Shown piece after piece: positions 59,298 through 64,000 of a stretch of 64,000 bases of DNA. Every line of letters begins with the position of its first letter. Position 1 is the stretch's first letter. Source of the DNA: Bacteroidales bacterium UBA5326 (GTDB lineage: Bacteria > Bacteroidota > Bacteroidia > Bacteroidales > UBA932); NCBI GenBank assembly GCA_002408205.1, contig DHQY01000007.1, forward strand, positions 359,177-423,176. The letters are read 5' to 3'. The notes beneath the pieces were generated by a model. It was not told the DNA's origin. It saw only the letters and a list, made by a program, of their open reading frames with translations, and made no database searches. The position numbers and the translations under genes were made by a program.

Positions 59298-61037
59298 ATG
59301 AAAAGAATAATCATTATCAATCTTGCCTTGTGGCTTCTTGCCTCCTGCAATCAAATGCAGGATATTGGTGATGTAGCCCTGTCTCCGGACTGGCGTTTCT
59401 CTCCGGGAAACGATCTGGCCTGGGCACAACCCGGGTTCGATGACAGCGGCTGGACGACCGTCTCTTGTTCGGATACCTGGGAAAATCAGGGATTTGAAGG
59501 TCTGGACGGTTATGGATGGTACCGCCAGACTATAACCCTTCCGGAAAACTTCCGAAAACCGGTTGAGAAATACGGAGGTTTGGTTATCAGCTATGATAAC
59601 GCCGACGACTCCGATGCTTTGTATTTCAATGGACAGATCATAGCCAAAACCGGAGATTTTCCACCCGAATACGTTAGCGCTTACGGACAGAAGCGCCGCC
59701 ATGTGATCCCCTTTGAATACATCAATACAGAAGGGCCCAATACTATTGCCATACAGGTTTATGACGGCGGCGGCAACGGAGGAATAGTCACTTCTCAGGT
59801 GATAATGAAGCCCCTCTCTCCTGCGTCTAAAATTGCCATGACCTGTGACATAGTCCCACAGGACTGGGTATTCCTGGGAGATGCTCCAAAAACGATAAAT
59901 GTTACACTTTCCAGCCAGGAAAATTCTTCCAGTAAGTGCAGTGTGCTAATGGAAGTCATGACAGACAAATACGAACCGACACAGACACTCCAGATGCCTT
60001 ATAAGGTGAAAGCACAGGAATCGCTGACAAAGACTTTCAATCTGGATCTGACCCGACCCGGATTTTACCGCTGCCGGCTCACCCCGGTCATTAACGGGTT
60101 CAAGGGAGAGCCCGTACAATTCAATATTGGCTTTGAACCTGAAAAAATTGAATCGCCGGTTGACGCCCAACCCGATTTTACTGCTTTCTGGGAAGGGACA
60201 CGCGCCCAGTTGGACCAGGTGCCGATGAATGCCAAAATGACCCTGCTTAAAGAGTTTTCCACAGGAGCCAGAGATTTATATTATGTGGAAATGAAATCGT
60301 TCGGCAACGAGACCATCGGAGGTTATTATGCAACCCCCAGGGCCAAAGGCAAATATCCCGCGATCATTGTGTACATGGGTTACGGCTCGGTCGCCTGGAT
60401 GCCTCATACAGACGGGGAACCCGGATTCGCCACTTTTGTGGTTTCAACAAGAGGTCAGGGAATTTTTATGCCCGGCAACAAATACGGAAAATGGATCTGC
60501 TACGGTATAGAAGATAAAGATACATACTATTACCGGGGTGCCTTCATGGATTTGGTAAGGGCAGTAGACTTTGTATGTTCCCGTCCCGAAATTGACAACA
60601 CTAAAATTGCCGCCGAAGGCGGAAGCCAGGGTGGCGCGTTTACTATGGCCGCCTGTGCGCTCGACCACCGGATTGCCGTGGCTGCGCCTACTATTCCTTT
60701 CCTGAGTGACTACCGGGACTATTTTGAAATCGTGCAATGGCCCGGAAGCGATATTCACGAATACATGAACAATCATCCGGAAGCCAAATGGGACGACGTT
60801 TTCAAAGTGCTCAGCTATTTTGATATAAAGAACCTGGCCCCCTGGATTTCATGCCCCGTAATCATGGCCGCCGGACTGCAGGACGAGACCTGTCCCCCGC
60901 ACACCAATTTTGCCGGCTATAACCAGATAACCTCGGAAAAGGAATACCGCATCTACAAAGATTACGGTCACAATACTCCTCCTGAATGGCAACAGGTGAG
61001 AATGGATTTCTTTAAAAAACATCTGAATATTCAGTAA
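59298..61037 (+). CDS. CE7-like acetyl xylan esterase with N-terminal sugar-binding domain
   Basis: The 579-residue lipoprotein (signal ALWLLASC) has two parts. Residues about 20-190 resemble a GH2-type galactose-binding domain (DWRFSPGNDLAW, GYGWYRQTITLPENF, NTIAIQVYDGGGNGG). The C-terminal part is an alpha/beta hydrolase of the acetyl xylan esterase/cephalosporin deacetylase type: the serine in EGGSQGGAFTMAAC, an aspartate in AGLQDETCPP, and a histidine in DYGHNTPPE. It removes acetyl groups from mannan or xylan before backbone attack. It heads the forward unit with GH5, GH27 and a transporter. Confidence 0.87.
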   Translation: MKRIIIINLALWLLASCNQMQDIGDVALSPDWRFSPGNDLAWAQPGFDDSGWTTVSCSDTWENQGFEGLDGYGWYRQTITLPENFRKPVEKYGGLVISYDNADDSDALYFNGQIIAKTGDFPPEYVSAYGQKRRHVIPFEYINTEGPNTIAIQVYDGGGNGGIVTSQVIMKPLSPASKIAMTCDIVPQDWVFLGDAPKTINVTLSSQENSSSKCSVLMEVMTDKYEPTQTLQMPYKVKAQESLTKTFNLDLTRPGFYRCRLTPVINGFKGEPVQFNIGFEPEKIESPVDAQPDFTAFWEGTRAQLDQVPMNAKMTLLKEFSTGARDLYYVEMKSFGNETIGGYYATPRAKGKYPAIIVYMGYGSVAWMPHTDGEPGFATFVVSTRGQGIFMPGNKYGKWICYGIEDKDTYYYRGAFMDLVRAVDFVCSRPEIDNTKIAAEGGSQGGAFTMAACALDHRIAVAAPTIPFLSDYRDYFEIVQWPGSDIHEYMNNHPEAKWDDVFKVLSYFDIKNLAPWISCPVIMAAGLQDETCPPHTNFAGYNQITSEKEYRIYKDYGHNTPPEWQQVRMDFFKKHLNIQ

Positions 61038-61042
61038 ACATC

Positions 61043-62323
61043 ATGAGAAAAATATTGATCATAGCGGCTTTTTTGGCCGCTTTGGTTTCATGCGGCATGG
61101 CCACCAGCACGGACAAATTTGTCAAAGTAATTGACGGACAATTTATAAGAAACGGGAAACCATACAGATACATAGGTTTTAATTTCTGGCACGCGGGCAT
61201 ACTCGGATCCGAGGGGGTCAACGGAGACCGTGAAAGGCTGCTTAAAGAGCTTGACTTTCTGCAATCTGCGGGAGTAAACAATCTGCGTGTAATGATTGGC
61301 GCAGACGGTCCTGTTACACCCGCCAAGGTCAGGCCGAGCCTTCAGACGCAGCCGGGCGTATATAACGACACCCTGCTTACCGGACTGGACTACCTGCTTC
61401 AGGAGCTGAATAAACGGGAAATGATGGTTGTTTTGTTTTTTAACAACACCTGGGAATGGACCGGCGGTTATTCGCAATATCTTGAATGGGCCGGTTACGG
61501 CAAAGCGCCCGTTCCGGTCGTGGACGGATGGCCCGTCTTTCAGGAATACGTAGGCCGGTACATGAGTTGTGTGGCCTGTGACAGCCTTTTCAAAGCGCAC
61601 GTGACCTTTATTGTTAACCGTGTGAACAGTCTTACCGGGGTTCCCTATAAGGAAGACCCCGCTATTATGTCCTGGCAGATTGCCAACGAACCGCGTCCCA
61701 TGGGAGCCCAAAACAAGCGTCTGTACGAACATTTCATTACTTCGACGGCCGGACTCATTAAATCGCTCGATAAAAACCATATGGTGTCGGTCGGGTCAGA
61801 AGGCATTTACGGAAGCGAGAACGATCCTGATCTGTACCGTAACGTGCACGCGCTGGATAATATAGATTACCTGACCTGTCATATCTGGCCAAAAAACTGG
61901 ATGTGGCTGAACCCTTCTGACATACCCGGGTCGCTCCAACAGGCCATTGCCAACACCAACGATTACATAGATACGCACCTGACTGTGGCCGGAATGTTGA
62001 ACAAACCGCTGGTAATATCTGAATTCGGTCTACCGCGCGATAATCACAAATATTCCAGAGAAGATCCTGTGACCTGCAGGAACGCATACTATTCCAACAT
62101 CTACGAAAGAATGCTGGAATCACTCCGGAGCGGTGGAAAATTTGCCGGCTGCAATATGTGGGCCTGGGGTGGATTCGCACGGCCCGACAACGTATTCTGG
62201 CAGGAAGGCGACGAGTATTGCGGCGATCCGATTCAGGAAGAACAGGGTCTCAATTCGGTTTTTGCGGAAGACGACACGGTGGATCTTATAAAAAAATACA
62301 TCCAACTTATAAACGAGCTTTAA
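61043..62323 (+). CDS. GH5 endo-beta-mannanase (subfamily 7-like)
   Basis: The 426-residue lipoprotein (signal FLAALVSC) is GH5-type with YIGFNFWHAGIL, GVNNLRVM, SWQIANEPRPM (acid/base glutamate) and LVISEFGLPRDN (nucleophile glutamate). The layout matches GH5_7 mannanases. It cuts internal beta-1,4-mannosyl bonds of mannan or galactomannan. It begins five bases after the esterase gene and stops two bases before the GH27 start, so the three form an operon. The neighbouring alpha-galactosidase supports galactomannan as substrate. Confidence 0.88.
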   Translation: MRKILIIAAFLAALVSCGMATSTDKFVKVIDGQFIRNGKPYRYIGFNFWHAGILGSEGVNGDRERLLKELDFLQSAGVNNLRVMIGADGPVTPAKVRPSLQTQPGVYNDTLLTGLDYLLQELNKREMMVVLFFNNTWEWTGGYSQYLEWAGYGKAPVPVVDGWPVFQEYVGRYMSCVACDSLFKAHVTFIVNRVNSLTGVPYKEDPAIMSWQIANEPRPMGAQNKRLYEHFITSTAGLIKSLDKNHMVSVGSEGIYGSENDPDLYRNVHALDNIDYLTCHIWPKNWMWLNPSDIPGSLQQAIANTNDYIDTHLTVAGMLNKPLVISEFGLPRDNHKYSREDPVTCRNAYYSNIYERMLESLRSGGKFAGCNMWAWGGFARPDNVFWQEGDEYCGDPIQEEQGLNSVFAEDDTVDLIKKYIQLINEL

Positions 62324-62324
62324 T

Positions 62325-63542
62325 ATGAAACATATTCTGATAGCCCTGGTAACGGTTTTTTGTTTTGCTTTTCCGGCCCAGGTCAATGCCCAGAAATTTG
62401 AAAACCTGGCTCCCGTTCCTCCCATGGGATGGAACTCCTGGAACAAATTCGGCTGCAACGTAAACGAAAAAATGCTCATGGAAACGGCAGACATGCTGGT
62501 ATCTTCCGGTATGCGCGACGCCGGATATGAATACCTGGTAATTGACGATTGCTGGCACGGAGAAAGGGATTCACTGGGCTTCATACATGAACATCCCGAA
62601 CTTTTCCCCTCGGGGATGAAAGCGCTTGCCGACTATATTCACGCCCGCGGGCTGAAATTCGGCATATATTCTTCTGCCGGTTTCAAAACCTGTGCAGGAC
62701 GGCCCGCCGGGAGAGGTCACGAATACCAGGATGCTTTGGTATACGCCTCATGGGAAGTGGATTATCTAAAATACGACTGGTGCAGTACCCAGGGACTTAA
62801 CGCGTACGGTGCGTATATGACCATGCGAGACGCCCTTTACAATGCAGGCAGACCCATTGTGCTGAGCCTTTGCGAATGGGGAAATAACAAACCCTGGCTC
62901 TGGGGCTCCGAGATGGGCCAGCTATGGAGAACTACCGGCGACATCACCGCCATTTTTGACGGGATACAGGACCACGGTCATTACAAGACGCTCGGGGTAC
63001 TGCAGATCCTTGACCTGCAGGATACACTCCGCGTCTATGCAGGCCCCAACAGATGGAACGATCCCGACATGCTGGAAGTAGGCAACGGAATGAGCGTTAG
63101 CGAAGACCGGGCGCACTTCACCATGTGGTGCATGCTGGCAGCTCCGTTAATGGCAGGGAACGATCTGAGAACTATGAGCACAGAAACCCGTGAAATTCTC
63201 ATGAACCGGGAGGTAATAGCCATTGATCAGGACCCTCTGGGAATCCAGGCATTCAAATACGAAACCAAAGGAAACATACATACCTGGATCAAGCCTCTGT
63301 CGGGCGGAAAATGGGCCATATGTTTCCTGAATCGCAGTACGGAGGGGGAGACTCTGGACATTGACTGGTCATCCTACGTACTTACCGATACATTAAGCGG
63401 AAAAAACCTCGATCTAAAAAATAATCAGTATCTGATTCGCGATGTCTGGCAGAAAAAAGATTTGGGAAAAACCGGGCAACCCTGCAGACATTCTCTGCCC
63501 GGTCACGATGTCTTCTGTATAATCCTTTCTCCGCTCAGCTAG
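62325..63542 (+). CDS. GH27 alpha-galactosidase
   Basis: The 405-residue protein has a signal peptide (ALVTVFCFAFPAQVNA), the GH27 start PPMGWNSWNKFGCNV, the nucleophile Asp151 in YLKYDWCS and the acid/base region RWNDPDMLEVGN. It removes alpha-1,6-galactose side chains from galactomannan or raffinose-type sugars. It completes the debranching, deacetylation and backbone cutting set of this operon and is followed nine bases later by a sugar symporter. Confidence 0.94.
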   Translation: MKHILIALVTVFCFAFPAQVNAQKFENLAPVPPMGWNSWNKFGCNVNEKMLMETADMLVSSGMRDAGYEYLVIDDCWHGERDSLGFIHEHPELFPSGMKALADYIHARGLKFGIYSSAGFKTCAGRPAGRGHEYQDALVYASWEVDYLKYDWCSTQGLNAYGAYMTMRDALYNAGRPIVLSLCEWGNNKPWLWGSEMGQLWRTTGDITAIFDGIQDHGHYKTLGVLQILDLQDTLRVYAGPNRWNDPDMLEVGNGMSVSEDRAHFTMWCMLAAPLMAGNDLRTMSTETREILMNREVIAIDQDPLGIQAFKYETKGNIHTWIKPLSGGKWAICFLNRSTEGETLDIDWSSYVLTDTLSGKNLDLKNNQYLIRDVWQKKDLGKTGQPCRHSLPGHDVFCIILSPLS

Positions 63543-63550
63543 CTATCTGA

Positions 63551-64000
63551 ATGGAAAAGTTACGATTTAAGGAGAAACTCGCCTACGGGTTCGGCGACAT
63601 GGCTTCCAGCATGTTCTGGAAGATCTTTGGAATGTACCTGTTGTTCTTTTATACCAAAGTATTTGGTATATCACCTGCGGCGGCAGGCACCATGTTCCTG
63701 CTTACGCGTATCTGGGATGCAGTAAACGATCCCATTATGGGTCTGATAAGCGACCGTACTCATTCGCGTTGGGGAAAATACAGGCCATACCTGCTTTGGG
63801 GTGCCATCCCTTTTGCACTTATTGGAATTATGACATTTTTCACCCCGGACTGGGGTTCAAATGCCAAACTGGCTTATGCCTACGTCACATACACTTTTAT
63901 GATGATGGTCTATACCCTGGTTAACGTGCCGTACGCTTCGCTGCTGGGGGTTATGTCTCCAGACCCGAAAGACCGCAATACACTGTCTTCCTTCAGGATG
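63551..64000 (+). CDS. GPH family sugar:cation symporter, 3' truncated
   Basis: The first 150 codons are present before the window ends. The protein starts EKLRFKEKLAYGFGDMASSMFW and continues with LLFFYTKVFGISPAAAG, WDAVNDPIMGLISDRTHSRWGKYRPYLLWGAIP in parts, and PYASLLGVMSPDPKDRNTL; these are hallmarks of the glycoside-pentoside-hexuronide (MelB-like) family in the MFS. It likely imports mannobiose or other oligosaccharides released by the enzymes upstream, in symport with H+ or Na+. It ends at an arbitrary point, in frame. Confidence 0.9.
   Translation, partial: MEKLRFKEKLAYGFGDMASSMFWKIFGMYLLFFYTKVFGISPAAAGTMFLLTRIWDAVNDPIMGLISDRTHSRWGKYRPYLLWGAIPFALIGIMTFFTPDWGSNAKLAYAYVTYTFMMMVYTLVNVPYASLLGVMSPDPKDRNTLSSFRM

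Noticed and set aside
1..64000. tRNA, rRNA, transposase and phage genes
   Set aside because: I looked for them along the window and found no sequence I could support as such.

Overview
The window is about 64 kb of a compact, moderate-GC chromosome from a Bacteroidota bacterium, most likely of the order Bacteroidales. Three things point there: the succinylated arginine pathway cluster with a transcarbamylase carrying Pro90, many -7 promoter boxes of the form TAnnTTTG with no Shine-Dalgarno pattern, and a carbohydrate-active gene set (GH127, GH3, CE7-like, GH5, GH27). No rRNA, tRNA, CRISPR array, insertion sequence or prophage was recognised.

Layout. 1-284: intergenic palindromic DNA with a truncated copy of a 91-bp element. 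285-9329: mixed exported or hypothetical genes (M23 peptidase, acyltransferase, LigB-type dioxygenase, beta-propeller protein, GNAT) with one frameshifted TraB-like gene. 9417-16968: metallopeptidase-like protein, two HAD phosphatases, a CE1-like esterase, GH127 and a frameshifted HEMGH protein. 17132-25335: a structured leader followed by an eight-gene arginine operon (GNAT, argG, argC, argD, argF', argB, argE, argH), mostly overlapping or nearly so. 25314-35017: Fe-S aldo/keto reductase, discoidin-like lipoprotein, PlsC-type acyltransferase, clpB, queE, two tandem exported C1B peptidases, pssA and a repeat-bearing DUF6515-like protein. 35018-36881: a 1.9-kb gene-free island packed with several families of palindromic repeats. 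36882-43734: hcp with two Crp/Fnr paralogues sharing a TGTAA-N6-TTACA operator, plus redox and regulatory genes. 43826-50056: a HelD-like helicase and a pstSCAB-phoU operon. 50187-56889: exported thioredoxin, AraC regulator, lipocalin, phosphohexomutase, rfbD, AlkD-like protein and GT39. 56873-64000: a hemicellulose/galactomannan locus (GH3, CE7-like esterase, GH5 mannanase, GH27 alpha-galactosidase, GPH symporter cut by the window end).

The strongest unexplained signals are the palindrome island at 35-36.9 kb (a 91-bp hairpin element with compensatory changes and a retained open frame, 51-bp tandem dyads, twin long hairpins and a 117-nt nested hairpin) and a repeated promoter arrangement in which TAnnTTTG ends exactly four bases before the ATG, predicting many leaderless mRNAs. 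Two genes are broken in ways that suggest slippage or sequence error (a G8 tract and a GAAGC duplication). The ends of seven convergent gene pairs overlap.
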